64,000 nt of DNA from Herminiimonas sp. (GCA_027310305.1 DAIDBD010000127.1:1-64000); one strand, 5' to 3'. Counted from the stretch's first letter, positions 27,942-39,797 are shown. Notes: generated by a model from the sequence alone, not told the origin. Numbers and translations: made by a program.

Positions 27942-30650
27942 TTAGGCAGCGAGCAATTGACGGAGAACGAAAGGCAGGATACCGCCATGCTTGTAGTAAT
28001 CGACCTCGATCGGCGTATCGATGCGCAGCAACACCCTGACATCCTGGTTTTGGCCATTCGCGCGATGGATCACCAGCGTAACTACCTGCTGCGGCTTGAT
28101 GTCGCCTTCGATACCCGTGAGATCGAAAGTTTCATCGCCCTGAATGCCGAGCGTCTGGACGCTGTCGTCGCCGATGAATTGCAGCGGCAGCACCCCCATG
28201 CCGACCAGGTTGGAGCGGTGGATACGCTCGAACGAACGCGCGATCACGGCTTTGACGCCCAGCAGTTGCGTGCCTTTCGCAGCCCAGTCGCGCGAAGAAC
28301 CGGTGCCGTACTCTTCGCCGGCAAATATCATGGTCGGCACGCCATCGCTGACGTACTGCATCGCAGCGTCATAGATCGACATTTCCTGGCCGCTCGGTTG
28401 ATGGATCGTGAGGCCGCCTTCGACACGGGAACCGTCCGGTTTGGCCGGAATCATCAGGTTCTTGATCCGGACATTGGCGAACGTGCCGCGCATCATGATT
28501 TCGTGGTTGCCGCGACGCGAGCCGTAAGAGTTGAAGTCCGCTTTCAGCACACCGTTTGCCGTCAGCCATTTGCCAGCCGGGCTCGATTCCTTGATCGAGC
28601 CTGCCGGAGAAATATGGTCGGTGGTGATCGAGTCGCCGAATACGCCCAGAGCGCGGGCAGCCGTAATGCCGGTAGCCGCGGCTTTCGGCTGCATCGTGAA
28701 GTCGCCGAAGAACGGCGGCTCGGCGATATACGTCGATTTCGGCCAGTTATAGACCTCGCCTTGCGCCACGCCCTTGATCTGTTCCCACAGTTTGCCGGGC
28801 GCGCCTTTGACGTCGGCATAGTTTTGCTTGAAGGTTTTCGCATTCATTGCGAACTTCATCAGTCTGCCGACTTCCTGGCTGGACGGCCAGATATCGCCGA
28901 GGAAGATATCCTTGCCTTTGACGCGGCCGACCGGTTCAGTCATCAAATCCTTCGTCATGTTGCCGGCGATCGCATAAGCGACCACCAGCGGTGGCGAGGC
29001 GAGAAAATTCGAGCGGATGTTCGGATGAATGCGTGCTTCGAAATTGCGGTTGCCCGACAGCACGGCAGAAGCCACGACGTCATTTTTGACGATCGCTTCA
29101 TTCATCGCCGGCGTCAGATCGCCTGCATTGCCGATACAGGTTGTGCAGCCATAAGCGGTCACGCCGAAGCCGAGCTTTTCAAGGTATGGCAGCAGGCCGG
29201 CGGCTTCGAGGTATTCAGTGACAACACGCGATCCCGGCGCGAGCGAGGTCTTGATGTGCGGCGAAACTTTCAGGCCGGCTTCGACCGCTTTCTTGGCCAG
29301 CAAACCTGCGGCGAGCATGACGCTCGGATTGGAGGTATTGGTGCAGGAGGTGATCGCGGCAATCAGCACGTCGCCGTTCTTGAGATTGACGCCATCTGCA
29401 TTGACGTAGGTCGCATCCAGGTCTTCCGCTTTCTTGTTGAAGCCGTTTTCAGACGTCGGCTTGGCGAACAGCTCGGCGAAGTTGGCTTTGACGTTGCCGA
29501 TCTCGATCCGGTCTTGCGGACGCTTCGGGCCTGCCAGCGATGGCGCGACGGTACCAAGGTCGAGGGTGACGACGTTGGTGTAATCGATGTCGCCGGCCTG
29601 CGGAATGCCGAACAGGTTCTGCGCCTTGAAATAGTTTTCGAATGCGTCGATTTCAGCCTTGCTGCGGCCGGTGCCGCGGAAGTAGTCGATCGTCGCTTCG
29701 TCGACCGGGAAAAAGCCCATGGTCGCACCGTATTCCGGCGCCATGTTGGCGATCGTTGCGCGATCGGTCAATGACAGCGAGGCGGTACCTTCGCCTAAAA
29801 ACTCCACGAACTTGCCGACGACTTTTTCCTTGCGCAGCATTTCGGTAATCGTCAGCACCAGGTCTGTCGCGGTGACGCCTTCGCGCAGCTGGCCGGTCAG
29901 ATTGACGCCGACCACGTCCGGCGTCAGAAAATATACCGGCTGGCCAAGCATGCCGGCTTCCGCTTCAATGCCGCCTACGCCCCAGCCGACGACGCCGATG
30001 CCGTTGATCATCGTGGTGTGGGAATCGGTGCCTACCAGTGTGTCCGGATAATAAACATCGCCTTTTTTATGTACGCCGCGTGCGAGATATTCCAGATTAA
30101 CCTGATGCACGATGCCGAAACCTGGTGGTACGACACCGAATGTGTCGAATGCCTGCATGCCCCATTTCATGAATTGATAGCGCTCGTTGTTGCGTTGAAA
30201 TTCCAGCTTCATATTCAAGTCGAGCGCTTTTTTCTCGCGGTAATGATCGATTTGCACCGAATGGTCAACCACCAGATCGACCGGCACCAGCGGCTCGATG
30301 TTTTTCGGGCTGACCCCCATCTTGAATGCGACGTTGCGCATCGCCGCCAGATCTGCCAGCAGCGGCACGCCGGTGAAGTCCTGCAACACGACGCGCGCCA
30401 CCACGAATGGGATTTCATCGGTGCGCGCAGCGGCCGGGCCCCAGTTCGCGAGCTGCCTGACATGTTCCTCGGTCACTTTTTTGCCATCGCAATTCCGCAG
30501 TACGGATTCCAGTACGATACGGATCGATACCGGCAAGCGCGAAATATTGACGCCGAGCTTTTTCCCTAATGCGGGAAGCGAATGCAGCTTCCCTTTCCTG
30601 GAATCCGAAATCTTGAATTCCTTGAGCGTATTCAAAGTGTTGCGGGACAT
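27942..30650 (-). CDS. acnA: Aconitate hydratase A
   Basis: 4Fe-4S TCA-cycle enzyme isomerising citrate and isocitrate; 902 residues, close to the 891 of E. coli AcnA. Cluster ligands are visible in [13 protein letters not shown] and [11 protein letters not shown]. The substrate-binding [16 protein letters not shown] segment lies in the C-terminal swivelling domain. AAGGAGAGG stands directly upstream of the ATG. It is the last TCA gene of the minus-strand group running from mdh. The AcnA/IRP type may also bind mRNA when the cluster is lost, as known for this family. Confidence 0.96.
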   Translation of the reverse strand: MSRNTLNTLKEFKISDSRKGKLHSLPALGKKLGVNISRLPVSIRIVLESVLRNCDGKKVTEEHVRQLANWGPAAARTDEIPFVVARVVLQDFTGVPLLADLAAMRNVAFKMGVSPKNIEPLVPVDLVVDHSVQIDHYREKKALDLNMKLEFQRNNERYQFMKWGMQAFDTFGVVPPGFGIVHQVNLEYLARGVHKKGDVYYPDTLVGTDSHTTMINGIGVVGWGVGGIEAEAGMLGQPVYFLTPDVVGVNLTGQLREGVTATDLVLTITEMLRKEKVVGKFVEFLGEGTASLSLTDRATIANMAPEYGATMGFFPVDEATIDYFRGTGRSKAEIDAFENYFKAQNLFGIPQAGDIDYTNVVTLDLGTVAPSLAGPKRPQDRIEIGNVKANFAELFAKPTSENGFNKKAEDLDATYVNADGVNLKNGDVLIAAITSCTNTSNPSVMLAAGLLAKKAVEAGLKVSPHIKTSLAPGSRVVTEYLEAAGLLPYLEKLGFGVTAYGCTTCIGNAGDLTPAMNEAIVKNDVVASAVLSGNRNFEARIHPNIRSNFLASPPLVVAYAIAGNMTKDLMTEPVGRVKGKDIFLGDIWPSSQEVGRLMKFAMNAKTFKQNYADVKGAPGKLWEQIKGVAQGEVYNWPKSTYIAEPPFFGDFTMQPKAAATGITAARALGVFGDSITTDHISPAGSIKESSPAGKWLTANGVLKADFNSYGSRRGNHEIMMRGTFANVRIKNLMIPAKPDGSRVEGGLTIHQPSGQEMSIYDAAMQYVSDGVPTMIFAGEEYGTGSSRDWAAKGTQLLGVKAVIARSFERIHRSNLVGMGVLPLQFIGDDSVQTLGIQGDETFDLTGIEGDIKPQQVVTLVIHRANGQNQDVRVLLRIDTPIEVDYYKHGGILPFVLRQLLAA

Positions 30651-30753
30651 GGCCTCTCCTTATTTTTGCAAATCAAAACGATAAAAAATTTACTTGAATG
30701 TTGTTGCCGGCATAGACACGTTCGCGGTATGGAAATTTGATCTGTTCCGTCGC

Positions 30754-31317
30754 TTATTTCATTGATGCTGCAGGCGCCCCCGGTACGGCCGGGAGTACCG
30801 ACACAGCCATCGGAGAGGTGATTGAAGCCGTCGGTATCGCGGGTATCGGCGCTTTCATTTGTTCCGGATTCTTGCAGTCATTGGCAAGCTGCTGGCCTTT
30901 CTTCGAGTCGAGCAACATGCTTTTGGCCGGAATGCCGATCCAGACCAAACCATATCTATGATTTTCAAAGCGGTTCGCTCCGGTAGTCGTACCTACGCGG
31001 GTCAGCCGATGAACACGCTTTTTCCAGCGCAATCCGATATGCTTGTCGTCGGCCGCATTTTCAAAAATTGTTATCTTGTCGCCAAGTGCGCACTGGAAGT
31101 CGGTGCTGGCGGAACCGGTTATATCCGGTTCCTTTTCATCTTCATCGGTTCCGGCATCGCTGGAAGGTGCTTCAGCCTTCTTTTTCGCGGAAGCTTTTTT
31201 CGCGGTTTTTTTCACCGCTTTTTTGTGCGTGGGAGAAGTTGTTTGCGCCGACGCTTGCGGCATTGCAACGCTCATGCAAACGCCGGCAAGCATCAGGGCG
31301 GATAGATATTTTTTCAT
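30754..31317 (-). CDS. Secreted protein with MliC-like domain and Lys/Ala-rich linker
   Basis: A 187-residue protein with a signal peptide (residues 1-24, ...PQASA) and a Lys/Ala-rich then acidic linker (about 31-66). A compact domain (about 74-149) begins FQCALGDKITIFENA and ends LANDCKN; C76 and C148 could form a disulfide. The pattern of an early Cys-x-x-Gly, a central R..Y...W and a late Cys resembles MliC/PliC inhibitors of C-type lysozyme, but this is motif-level resemblance only. A Pro/Ala-rich tail follows. It sits upstream of acnA on the same strand. Other functions are possible. Confidence 0.6.
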   Translation of the reverse strand: MKKYLSALMLAGVCMSVAMPQASAQTTSPTHKKAVKKTAKKASAKKKAEAPSSDAGTDEDEKEPDITGSASTDFQCALGDKITIFENAADDKHIGLRWKKRVHRLTRVGTTTGANRFENHRYGLVWIGIPAKSMLLDSKKGQQLANDCKNPEQMKAPIPAIPTASITSPMAVSVLPAVPGAPAASMK

Positions 31318-31377
31318 CGGGTAGTCTCCATTGTGGTGCGTAACTGCGCCGCTTATCGGTGGCGCTTCGTGTTTATT

Positions 31378-32349
31378 TCATAACAGGGCTGCCGCGGATT
31401 CCGGAAGAGCAATCCCGCTCAGCTTTGCGCGTTGCAGTATCGTCCAGTAGTAACGATAGCTGGCGCGGTCGTGCAATTTTCCATTCTGTTGTATCGGCCC
31501 CCATTGCGCAGCTTGCGCTTCCGCCAGAATGTGGAATGCTTCATTGACTTCGGAACTTCGCGGCACGAATGTTTTCAGGATCGGTTTGATCTGGTCCGGG
31601 TGAATGCTCCACATGCGTGTGTAGCCGAATTCAGCCATCGCGCGGCTGGCATCATTCGCAACCACCGCCGTATCATTGATTTCCGTCGTGACGTTATGCG
31701 AAGGTACCTTGCCGTGAGCGTGGCAGGCGGCAGCGACCTCGAGCTTGGCGCGCACTATCAAGGGGTGGGTAAATTGGCCAGGCGTGTGCATTGCGCTGCC
31801 GGGAATCGCGCCATAGTGCGCGGAGATGAAATCCATGATGCCGAACGACAGGCATTCGACTTCCGGCAATGCGGCGATTGCATGGACATCGGCCAGAGCG
31901 CCGTGGGTTTCGATCAATACGTGGATCGGCAGGGCATCGCGCCCCGCCTGTTTTGCATGATGATTGACGACGTCGATTGCATAGGCAACCTCGGCGATGC
32001 CATCGGCTTTCGGAATCACCAGATAAGCCAGCCGGCTGGCGGCAGCTTCGCAAATAAGCGCGACATCGTTTTCAAAAAAAGCGCTTGCCGTATCGTGAAC
32101 GCGTGCACCGATCCGGCCGAAGTGGTTGGTTTCATCGGCAATCAATGACCCGACCAGGCGCGCGTGAGCTTCTTCGTCGCCGGTAGCCGCGCCGTCTTCG
32201 CAATCGAAGGTAATGTCGAACAGGGGGCCAAGTTCCTGTTGAAGGGCAACCGATTTGCGCATCAGCTTTTCCGAGCCGGCATAGTGGTCGCAGGCCGGTA
32301 TGGATACCGGCTGACGCGTGCCTTTGAATAAGACCTCGGAGGGGTGCAT
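31378..32349 (-). CDS. HpcH/HpaI aldolase / citrate lyase beta-type CoA-ester lyase
   Basis: A 323-residue TIM-barrel protein of the HpcH/HpaI/CitE family. The metal site is suggested by FDCEDGAATGDEEAHAR (about residues 47-63) and by LIETHGALADV plus SFGIMDFISAHYG. These enzymes cleave CoA esters such as malyl-, citramalyl- or citryl-CoA. No citDF partner genes are present, so it is not a citrate lyase complex subunit. It lies 92 bases after mdh on the same strand, suggesting a link to malate/glyoxylate chemistry, which is inference. Confidence 0.85.
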   Translation of the reverse strand: MHPSEVLFKGTRQPVSIPACDHYAGSEKLMRKSVALQQELGPLFDITFDCEDGAATGDEEAHARLVGSLIADETNHFGRIGARVHDTASAFFENDVALICEAAASRLAYLVIPKADGIAEVAYAIDVVNHHAKQAGRDALPIHVLIETHGALADVHAIAALPEVECLSFGIMDFISAHYGAIPGSAMHTPGQFTHPLIVRAKLEVAAACHAHGKVPSHNVTTEINDTAVVANDASRAMAEFGYTRMWSIHPDQIKPILKTFVPRSSEVNEAFHILAEAQAAQWGPIQQNGKLHDRASYRYYWTILQRAKLSGIALPESAAALL

Positions 32350-32391
32350 GTGCAGCGTAGCTTCAGACGTGATGCAATGTTCGGGGCTGGA

Positions 32392-32429
32392 CGGACAAGT
32401 GACGATGGCGTTGCCGCGTCGCTTGTCCG
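32392..32429 (-). other. Strong stem-loop 12 bases after the mdh stop, no U-run
   Basis: A 13-bp stem with one G-T wobble (32392-32404 with 32417-32429) surrounds a 12-base loop. On the minus strand no T-run follows, as with the loop after acnA. It may mark the mdh mRNA 3' end or a partial block before the lyase gene. Confidence 0.6.
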
Positions 32430-32441
32430 GCTATCGCGGCG

Positions 32442-33431
32442 TTAACCTACGAGGTGTTTTACGCCTTCGCGTTCTTCCAGCAGTTCTTTCAATGTGATGT
32501 TGATGCGCTCCTGTGAAAACGCGTCGATGTCCAAACCTTGAACGATCTTGTATTCGCCATTTTCGGTGGTAACCGGGAAGCCGAACATCGTGTCTTTCGG
32601 AATGCCGTAAGAACCGTCGGACGGGATGCCCATCGTGGTCCATTTGCCATTGGTGCCGAGAATCCAGTCGCGAACGTGATCGATGGCTGCGTTGGCCGCC
32701 GATGCAGCGGAGGAGAGGCCGCGCGCTTCAATGATCGCGGCGCCGCGTTTGCCGACGGTTGGCAGGAATGCATCCTTGTTCCATGCATCGTCGTTGATCA
32801 TGGCTTTGACGGATTGGCCATCCACGGTTGCGTAGCGATAATCGGCATACATCGTCGGCGAGTGATTGCCCCAGACGAACAGCTTTTCGATGGCGGCAAC
32901 CGGTTTGCTTGTCTTGGCGGCGATTTGCGACAGTGCGCGGTTATGGTCCAGCCGCAGCATTGCGGTGAAATTCCTGGCCGGCAGATTCGGCGCGGATTTC
33001 ATTGCGATGTAGGCATTGGTATTGGCAGGATTGCCGACCACCAGCACCTTGACGTTGCGCGATGCGACAGCATCAAGCGCCTTGCCTTGCACCGTGAAAA
33101 TTTGCGCATTGGCTTCGAGCAGGTCCTTGCGCTCCATGCCCGGGCCGCGCGGACGCGCGCCGACCAGCAATGCGACGTCGATATCCTTGAATGCGGTCAT
33201 CGGGTCGCTGTGCGCGGTCATGCCGGCCAGCAGCGGGAATGCGCAGTCGTCGATTTCCATCATGACGCCTTTGAGGGCTTTTTGCGCCTTTTCATCGGGG
33301 ATTTCGAGCAATTGCAGAATGACCGGTTGATCCTTGCCGAGCATGTCGCCATTGGCGATGCGAAACAGCAAAGAGTAGCCGATCTGGCCGGCGGCGCCGG
33401 TGACGGCAACACGCATGGGGGCTTTAGCCAT
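32442..33431 (-). CDS. mdh: Malate dehydrogenase
   Basis: NAD-dependent TCA enzyme oxidising malate to oxaloacetate; 329 residues. It is of the cytosolic/plant-like type found in Burkholderiales rather than the 312-residue E. coli type. The nucleotide motif [10 protein letters not shown] starts at residue 11, substrate arginines are in [13 protein letters not shown], and the catalytic histidine is in [11 protein letters not shown]. The frame is open 35 codons further upstream, but ATG at 33431 has GGAGA seven bases before it and gives the family start. It is divergent from gntR-sdh. Confidence 0.96.
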   Translation of the reverse strand: MAKAPMRVAVTGAAGQIGYSLLFRIANGDMLGKDQPVILQLLEIPDEKAQKALKGVMMEIDDCAFPLLAGMTAHSDPMTAFKDIDVALLVGARPRGPGMERKDLLEANAQIFTVQGKALDAVASRNVKVLVVGNPANTNAYIAMKSAPNLPARNFTAMLRLDHNRALSQIAAKTSKPVAAIEKLFVWGNHSPTMYADYRYATVDGQSVKAMINDDAWNKDAFLPTVGKRGAAIIEARGLSSAASAANAAIDHVRDWILGTNGKWTTMGIPSDGSYGIPKDTMFGFPVTTENGEYKIVQGLDIDAFSQERINITLKELLEEREGVKHLVG

Positions 33432-33478
33432 GTTGAATCTCCAAAGTGGTAATGAAAACGATATCGAAACCGCGTATG

Positions 33479-33524
33479 GTTTTGAAAGACTGTAATAATA
33501 CGTTTTGAAAGACTGTAATAATAC
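33479..33524. repeat. Perfect tandem duplication, 2 x 23 bp, in the mdh promoter region
   Basis: The unit 33479-33501 (starting GTTTTGAAAGACTG, ending TAATAATAC) is repeated exactly at 33502-33524, 48-93 bases upstream of the mdh ATG. Read toward mdh each copy contains TATTAT, a possible -10 box. It lies in the 304-base divergent region shared with gntR, which has no gene of its own. Confidence 0.9.
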
Positions 33525-33676
33525 CGGTGAAAGCATGCGAAGTCAGCTTGATTGACCGGCGCAGTATCCACTGGCGCAGCATTCGTTGCGGCCGATACAA
33601 TGATTTTCTGCAAATCAAGCGCCTGAATTGTTGCCCGCGAGTGTAGGCCGACATGACTACTCTGTCAATGCACATC

Positions 33677-33698
33677 ATATATCTTATATAAGACATAT
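33677..33698. promoter_or_regulatory. Near-perfect 22-bp palindrome, candidate GntR operator
   Basis: ATAT-A-TCTTATATAAGA-C-ATAT: the 12-bp core TCTTATATAAGA is a perfect palindrome and the outer ATAT arms also match, with one mismatched pair. It ends 38 bases before the GTG start of gntR. AT-rich palindromes of this size are typical operators of GntR-family dimers, so autoregulation and control of mdh are inferred. Confidence 0.6.
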
Positions 33699-33735
33699 CA
33701 CCCATTAGTTTTTTCTGGACGGCAATGGGGGTTTT

Positions 33736-34545
33736 GTGGTGAAATCGATAGTTATGAGCTCCGCAACTTCCTATTCGACCAACAACGGGCTGCCAGGCGC
33801 AGGCAACGGGATTTCCGCATCCGGAACTTCTCCCACTTTCAGTCCGCTCTATCAGCAGATCAAGGCGCTCATCACGCAAGGCCTGCAATCCGGCGAATGG
33901 AAGCCGGGCGATTTGATTCCAAGCGAAGTCGAACTGGCTAATCGTTTCAAGGTCAGCCAGGGAACCGTGCGTAAAGCGATTGATGAATTATCCGCAGAAA
34001 ATCTGGTGGTGAGACGGCAGGGCAAAGGCACATTCGTTGCGACCCATCATGAAGCGCGCGCGCAGTTCCGCTTTCTGCGTTTGATGCCGGACGTGGGAAA
34101 TGCTCATTATCCTGACAATAGGATCATCGAAGTCAAGCGTCTGCGCGCGCCGGCGGAAGTCGCGCGCCTGCTCGATATCAAGTCCGGCGATTCCGTCATT
34201 TTTATCAAGCGCGTGCAGTCTTTCGATGGCGCGCCCACCATTCTGGAAGAACTTTGGCTACCGGGTGCGATATTCAAGGGTTTGACGGCGGAGCGCCTGA
34301 TTGAATACAAGGGGCCGATGTACGGCTTGTTTGAAACCGAATTTGCGACCCACATGATTCGTGCCGCCGAAAGAATCCGTGCGATCGGCGCCAATCAGGA
34401 CGTGGCGGAATTGCTGGCGGTGGCGCTCAATACCCCGCTGTTAAGCGTGGAACGGATTTCCTATACTTACGGCGATAAGCCGGTTGAGGTAAGGCGAGGC
34501 TTGTATCTCACCGATCGCCATCATTATCAGAACGAATTAAGCTGA
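33736..34545 (+). CDS. GntR family transcriptional regulator (HutC/UTRA type)
   Basis: About 269 residues: a low-complexity N-terminus (1-35), a GntR winged helix (about 38-105: LYQQIKALITQGL..., SEVELANRFKVSQGTVRKAI, RRQGKGTFV) and a UTRA effector-binding domain (about 115-260). HutC-type members sense small metabolites. Its position between mdh and sdhCDAB makes it the prime candidate regulator of the TCA genes; the effector is unknown. Start is uncertain: GTG at 33736 has a G-run 5 bases upstream, while ATG at 33754 is an alternative. Confidence 0.9.
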   Translation: MVKSIVMSSATSYSTNNGLPGAGNGISASGTSPTFSPLYQQIKALITQGLQSGEWKPGDLIPSEVELANRFKVSQGTVRKAIDELSAENLVVRRQGKGTFVATHHEARAQFRFLRLMPDVGNAHYPDNRIIEVKRLRAPAEVARLLDIKSGDSVIFIKRVQSFDGAPTILEELWLPGAIFKGLTAERLIEYKGPMYGLFETEFATHMIRAAERIRAIGANQDVAELLAVALNTPLLSVERISYTYGDKPVEVRRGLYLTDRHHYQNELS

Positions 34546-34684
34546 TTAATCATCCGGCAAGTTAAGGCAGGCAAGTCATTTTGGCTTGACGAGCAGGTAT
34601 TTTTCCGCGAAGCGGAATAACTATTGGTGTGCTGCACAAAAATAAGCGAAAATTACAGGATTATTACGCTAGGAGAGGTCTTGT

Positions 34685-35095
34685 ATGTCAGAAGCCGTAA
34701 AAAAAAATCGGCCGCAATTTGGCGTCATGCGATTTGCAGATGTTGGTAAATACCGATTGCCGCTGGCGGGCGTCGTTTCATTCCTGCACCGCGTAAGCGG
34801 CGCGCTGATGTTCGTACTGTTGCCATTTGTCTTGTACATGCTGGACCAAAGTCTGCTGTCGGAAATTTCGTTTGAATATTTCAAGGGTTTCACGTCGCAC
34901 TGGTTCGTCAAGCTGGTGCTTCTTGCGCTTGCCTGGGCTTATCTGCAGCATTTTTGCGCAGGCATCCGCCATCTGATCATGGACCTTCATATCGGCCTGG
35001 AGAAAGATAGTGCGCGCCAATCGGCCGCCGGCGTTCTGGCCGTCAGCCTGATCTTGACGGCATTGGTTGCATTGAAATTGTTCGGAGTTTTTTAA
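34685..35095 (+). CDS. sdhC: Succinate dehydrogenase cytochrome b556 subunit
   Basis: Membrane anchor of complex II, 136 residues with three transmembrane helices. RPQFGVMRFADVGKYRLPLAG and SFLHRVSGALM are the N-terminal quinone-site signature. Histidines in HFCAGIRHLIMD include the likely heme b ligand. AGGAGAGG lies about 7 bases before the ATG. The 139-base gap after gntR holds only a short TTCCGC/GCGGAA hairpin (34603-34617). It begins the sdhCDAB operon. Confidence 0.94.
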   Translation: MSEAVKKNRPQFGVMRFADVGKYRLPLAGVVSFLHRVSGALMFVLLPFVLYMLDQSLLSEISFEYFKGFTSHWFVKLVLLALAWAYLQHFCAGIRHLIMDLHIGLEKDSARQSAAGVLAVSLILTALVALKLFGVF

Positions 35096-35467
35096 ATGGC
35101 AAATAAAAATAACAATATAGGACCGAAGCGCCTGGTTGTCGGCGCGCATTACGGACTGAAGGACTGGTTGGCACAACGGATCACCGCGGTAGTAATGGCG
35201 CTTTACACCGTTATTCTTCTGGCTGCATTCTTGACGGGCAATAATTTCAGCTATGAAGGCTGGGCCGGCATGTTTGCACGACAATGGTTCAAGATTGCAA
35301 CCTTCATTACGTTCCTTGCATTGTTCTACCACGCCTGGGTCGGCATGCGCGATATCCTGATGGATTACGTCAAACCGGTCGGCATAAAGCTGACATTGCA
35401 AGTGGCCACCCTGCTGTGGCTGATCGGATGTGCCGGATATGCGGCGCAGATTCTCTGGAGAGCGTAA
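35096..35467 (+). CDS. sdhD: Succinate dehydrogenase hydrophobic membrane anchor subunit
   Basis: Second membrane anchor of complex II, 123 residues, three helices. The FYHAWVGMRDILMDYVKP segment carries the second heme/quinone-site histidine and the conserved aspartate-tyrosine. Its ATG directly follows the sdhC stop codon with no gap, implying translational coupling. sdhA starts 2 bases after its stop. Confidence 0.94.
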   Translation: MANKNNNIGPKRLVVGAHYGLKDWLAQRITAVVMALYTVILLAAFLTGNNFSYEGWAGMFARQWFKIATFITFLALFYHAWVGMRDILMDYVKPVGIKLTLQVATLLWLIGCAGYAAQILWRA

Positions 35468-35469
35468 TC

Positions 35470-37248
<1,779 letters not shown>

Positions 37249-37338
37249 TTCGTCCTTAAAATGTTGGAAACAGATACTTCGCCGTGCGGCAGCGCCTCAC
37301 AACCTCTGTTCCGCAATTCTTGATACCAAGGTCAGCAC

Positions 37339-38049
37339 ATGCCCCGTACTTTAAAGTTTCAAATCTATCGCTATGATCCGGACAAGGACGCCAAGCCTTA
37401 CATGCAGGACCTGACGGTGGAACTGCAGGATACCGACAAGATGCTGCTCGACGCATTGCAGCGGATCAAGGCCGATGTCGATGATTCGCTCGCGCTGCGC
37501 CGTTCCTGCCGCGAAGGCGTGTGCGGTTCCGATGCGATGAATATCAATGGCAAGAATGGATTGGCATGCACCACCAATCTGAATGAATTGACCCAGCCGA
37601 TCGTATTGCGTCCATTACCCGGCTTGCCGGTGATTCGCGACCTGATCGTCGACATGACGAATTTCTTCAAGCAGTATCATTCGATCAAGCCGTTCCTGAT
37701 CAACAGTACGATTCCGCCGGAGAAAGAGCGTTTGCAGATGCCGGCCGAGCGCGAAGAACTGGATGGTCTGTACGAATGCATACTGTGCGCATGCTGTTCC
37801 ACGTCGTGTCCGTCGTTCTGGTGGAATCCGGACAAGTTTGTCGGTCCGGCAGGATTGCTGCAAGCTTACCGTTTTATTGCAGACAGTCGCGACGAGGCAA
37901 CCGGCGAGCGTCTGGATGATCTGGAAGATCCATATAGGTTGTTTCGCTGCCATTCGATCATGAATTGCGTCGACGTTTGTCCGAAGGGTTTGAACCCGAA
38001 CAAGGCGATCGGAAAAATCAAGGAACTGATGGTGCGCCGCGCAGTGTAA
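37339..38049 (+). CDS. sdhB: Succinate dehydrogenase iron-sulfur subunit
   Basis: Electron-transfer subunit of complex II with three clusters, 236 residues. The 2Fe-2S site is [14 protein letters not shown]. The 4Fe-4S and 3Fe-4S sites are formed by [16 protein letters not shown] and [17 protein letters not shown]. All ligands are present. The 90-base gap after sdhA contains no gene. Confidence 0.95.
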   Translation: MPRTLKFQIYRYDPDKDAKPYMQDLTVELQDTDKMLLDALQRIKADVDDSLALRRSCREGVCGSDAMNINGKNGLACTTNLNELTQPIVLRPLPGLPVIRDLIVDMTNFFKQYHSIKPFLINSTIPPEKERLQMPAEREELDGLYECILCACCSTSCPSFWWNPDKFVGPAGLLQAYRFIADSRDEATGERLDDLEDPYRLFRCHSIMNCVDVCPKGLNPNKAIGKIKELMVRRAV

Positions 38050-38068
38050 AGCAAGCGCAACTTGCTTT
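38048..38068 (+). other. Stem-loop at the sdhB stop codon
   Basis: AAAGCAAG/CTTGCTTT, an 8-bp perfect stem with a 5-base loop, overlaps the TAA of sdhB. There is no real T-run, so it is probably a weak attenuator or mRNA-stabilising loop that sets sdhCDAB levels relative to sdhE-gltA. Confidence 0.45.
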
Positions 38069-38140
38069 CGCCTTATTTCATGCGGCTTTCAAAGCGATAA
38101 TATTCTGAAGGCCTCGTTCAATAAAAATGAATGAAAATCC

Positions 38141-38410
38141 ATGTCCATCAATCATCAAGCTGATCCGGCAAACCGCGCCCGCCTGCGCTGGCGCAGTCGC
38201 CGCGGCTTGTTGGAAAACGATTTAATATTGACGCGGTTTTTGGATGCACATGAATCAAGCTTGACCGATGAAGAAGTCGATGCGTTTTCCCGGCTGATGG
38301 AATTATCGGATAACGAATTGATGGGTTTGCTGCTGGCGCAGAAAGAACCGCAAGACGAGACAGATCTACCGCAGGTTCGCGCGCTTTTAATCCGGCTCTG
38401 CAAAGCTTGA
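38141..38410 (+). CDS. sdhE: FAD assembly factor SdhE
   Basis: An 89-residue protein required for covalent flavinylation of SdhA (YgfY/SdhAF2 family). The signature RGxxE is R21-G-L-L-E25 in WRSRRGLLENDLIL, followed by the typical LTDEEVDAFSRLMELSDNEL helices. Its position directly after sdhB, before gltA, fits its role in complex II maturation. Confidence 0.93.
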   Translation: MSINHQADPANRARLRWRSRRGLLENDLILTRFLDAHESSLTDEEVDAFSRLMELSDNELMGLLLAQKEPQDETDLPQVRALLIRLCKA

Positions 38411-38492
38411 TTCAAGTTATTAAATTTTTTTTGTTTTTGCAGCGCCAGCTTTATTTTATTTATCGACTCACCGCTCACTAGAAGGAAGAGCC

Positions 38493-39797
38493 ATGACCAA
38501 CTCTGATACCAAAGCCACGCTGTCGTTTTCCGACGGTTCTCCCTCGCTCGAATTCCCGATTTACAAGGGTACGGTCGGACCGGATGTCATTGACATCCGC
38601 AAACTGTACGGCGCGACCGGCAAGTTTACTTACGATCCGGGCTTCATGTCCACCGCCGCCTGCAATTCGTCGATCACTTATATCGATGGCGACAAAGGCG
38701 AGTTGCTTTATCGCGGCTATCCGATCGAACAGTTGGCGGTGAATTGCGATTTCCTTGAGACCTGCTATCTGCTGCTCAATGGCGAATTGCCGAATGCGGC
38801 GCAAAAAACAGAATTCGTCAACACCGTGACCAAGCACACGATGGTGCATGAGCAGATGCAATTCTTCTTCCGCGGTTTCCGTCGCGACGCGCATCCGATG
38901 TCGGTTCTGGTCGGCACGGTCGGCGCACTGGCATCGTTCTATCACGACTCTCTCGACATCAACGATCCGCATCATCGCGAAGTTTCCGCGATCCGCCTGA
39001 TCGCCAAGATGCCGACGCTGGTTGCGATGGCCTACAAATATTCAGTTGGCCAGCCGTTCGTCTATCCGCGCAACGACTTGTCTTACAGCGCCAATTTCAT
39101 GCGCATGATGTTCTCCACTCCATGCGAGGAATACAAGGTCAATGATGTGCTGGTGCGCGCGCTCGATCGGATTCTGATTCTGCATGCGGATCATGAGCAG
39201 AATGCATCGACCTCGACAGTGCGGCTGGCGGGTTCGAGCGGCGCCAATCCGTTTGCGTGTATCGCTGCGGGCATCGCTTGCTTGTGGGGACCGGCGCATG
39301 GCGGTGCTAATGAGGCGGCGCTGAACATGCTCAAGGAAATCGGCTCGGTCGACAAGATCGGCGAATTCGTCAAGCAGGTCAAGGACAAGAATTCCGGCGT
39401 CAAGCTGATGGGCTTCGGTCATCGCGTCTACAAGAACTACGATCCGCGCGCCAAGCTGATGCGCGAAACCTGCTATGAAGTGTTGAACGAACTGGGACTC
39501 GAAAACGATCCGCTGTTCAAGCTGGCGATGGCGCTTGAAAAAGTGGCCCTTGAAGATGATTACTTCGTCTCCCGCAAACTTTATCCGAACGTCGATTTCT
39601 ATTCCGGTATCGTGCAATCCGCGCTGGGTATTCCGGTTTCGCTGTTTACCGGAATCTTTGCGATGGCCCGTACCGTCGGCTGGATCGCGCAATGGAACGA
39701 AATGATTTCCGATCCCGAGCAGAAAATCGGTCGTCCCCGTCAACTTTTCATCGGTTCGCCGACGCGCGAAGTTCCGCCGATGTCGACACGCGGTTGA
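38493..39797 (+). CDS. gltA: Citrate synthase
   Basis: Type II (NADH-sensitive hexameric type) citrate synthase condensing oxaloacetate and acetyl-CoA; 434 residues. Active-site segments [20 protein letters not shown] (histidine) and [15 protein letters not shown] (histidine) are present, with the aspartate in the C-terminal third. GAAGGA lies a few bases before the ATG. It closes the sdh-gltA unit, followed by a terminator. Confidence 0.95.
   Translation: MTNSDTKATLSFSDGSPSLEFPIYKGTVGPDVIDIRKLYGATGKFTYDPGFMSTAACNSSITYIDGDKGELLYRGYPIEQLAVNCDFLETCYLLLNGELPNAAQKTEFVNTVTKHTMVHEQMQFFFRGFRRDAHPMSVLVGTVGALASFYHDSLDINDPHHREVSAIRLIAKMPTLVAMAYKYSVGQPFVYPRNDLSYSANFMRMMFSTPCEEYKVNDVLVRALDRILILHADHEQNASTSTVRLAGSSGANPFACIAAGIACLWGPAHGGANEAALNMLKEIGSVDKIGEFVKQVKDKNSGVKLMGFGHRVYKNYDPRAKLMRETCYEVLNELGLENDPLFKLAMALEKVALEDDYFVSRKLYPNVDFYSGIVQSALGIPVSLFTGIFAMARTVGWIAQWNEMISDPEQKIGRPRQLFIGSPTREVPPMSTRG

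Noticed and set aside
27843-29774. Open frame of 643 codons on the plus strand antisense to acnA
   Set aside because: It lies opposite a clear aconitase gene. It is His/Arg/Asp-rich with no family resemblance, as expected of the antisense shadow of a codon-biased gene.
33479-33524. CRISPR or longer repeat array
   Set aside because: Only two directly adjacent copies without spacers; no cas genes in the window.
35284-35469. 62-codon N-terminal extension of SdhA into sdhD
   Set aside because: The GTG at 35470 has a good ribosome site and gives the normal family length.
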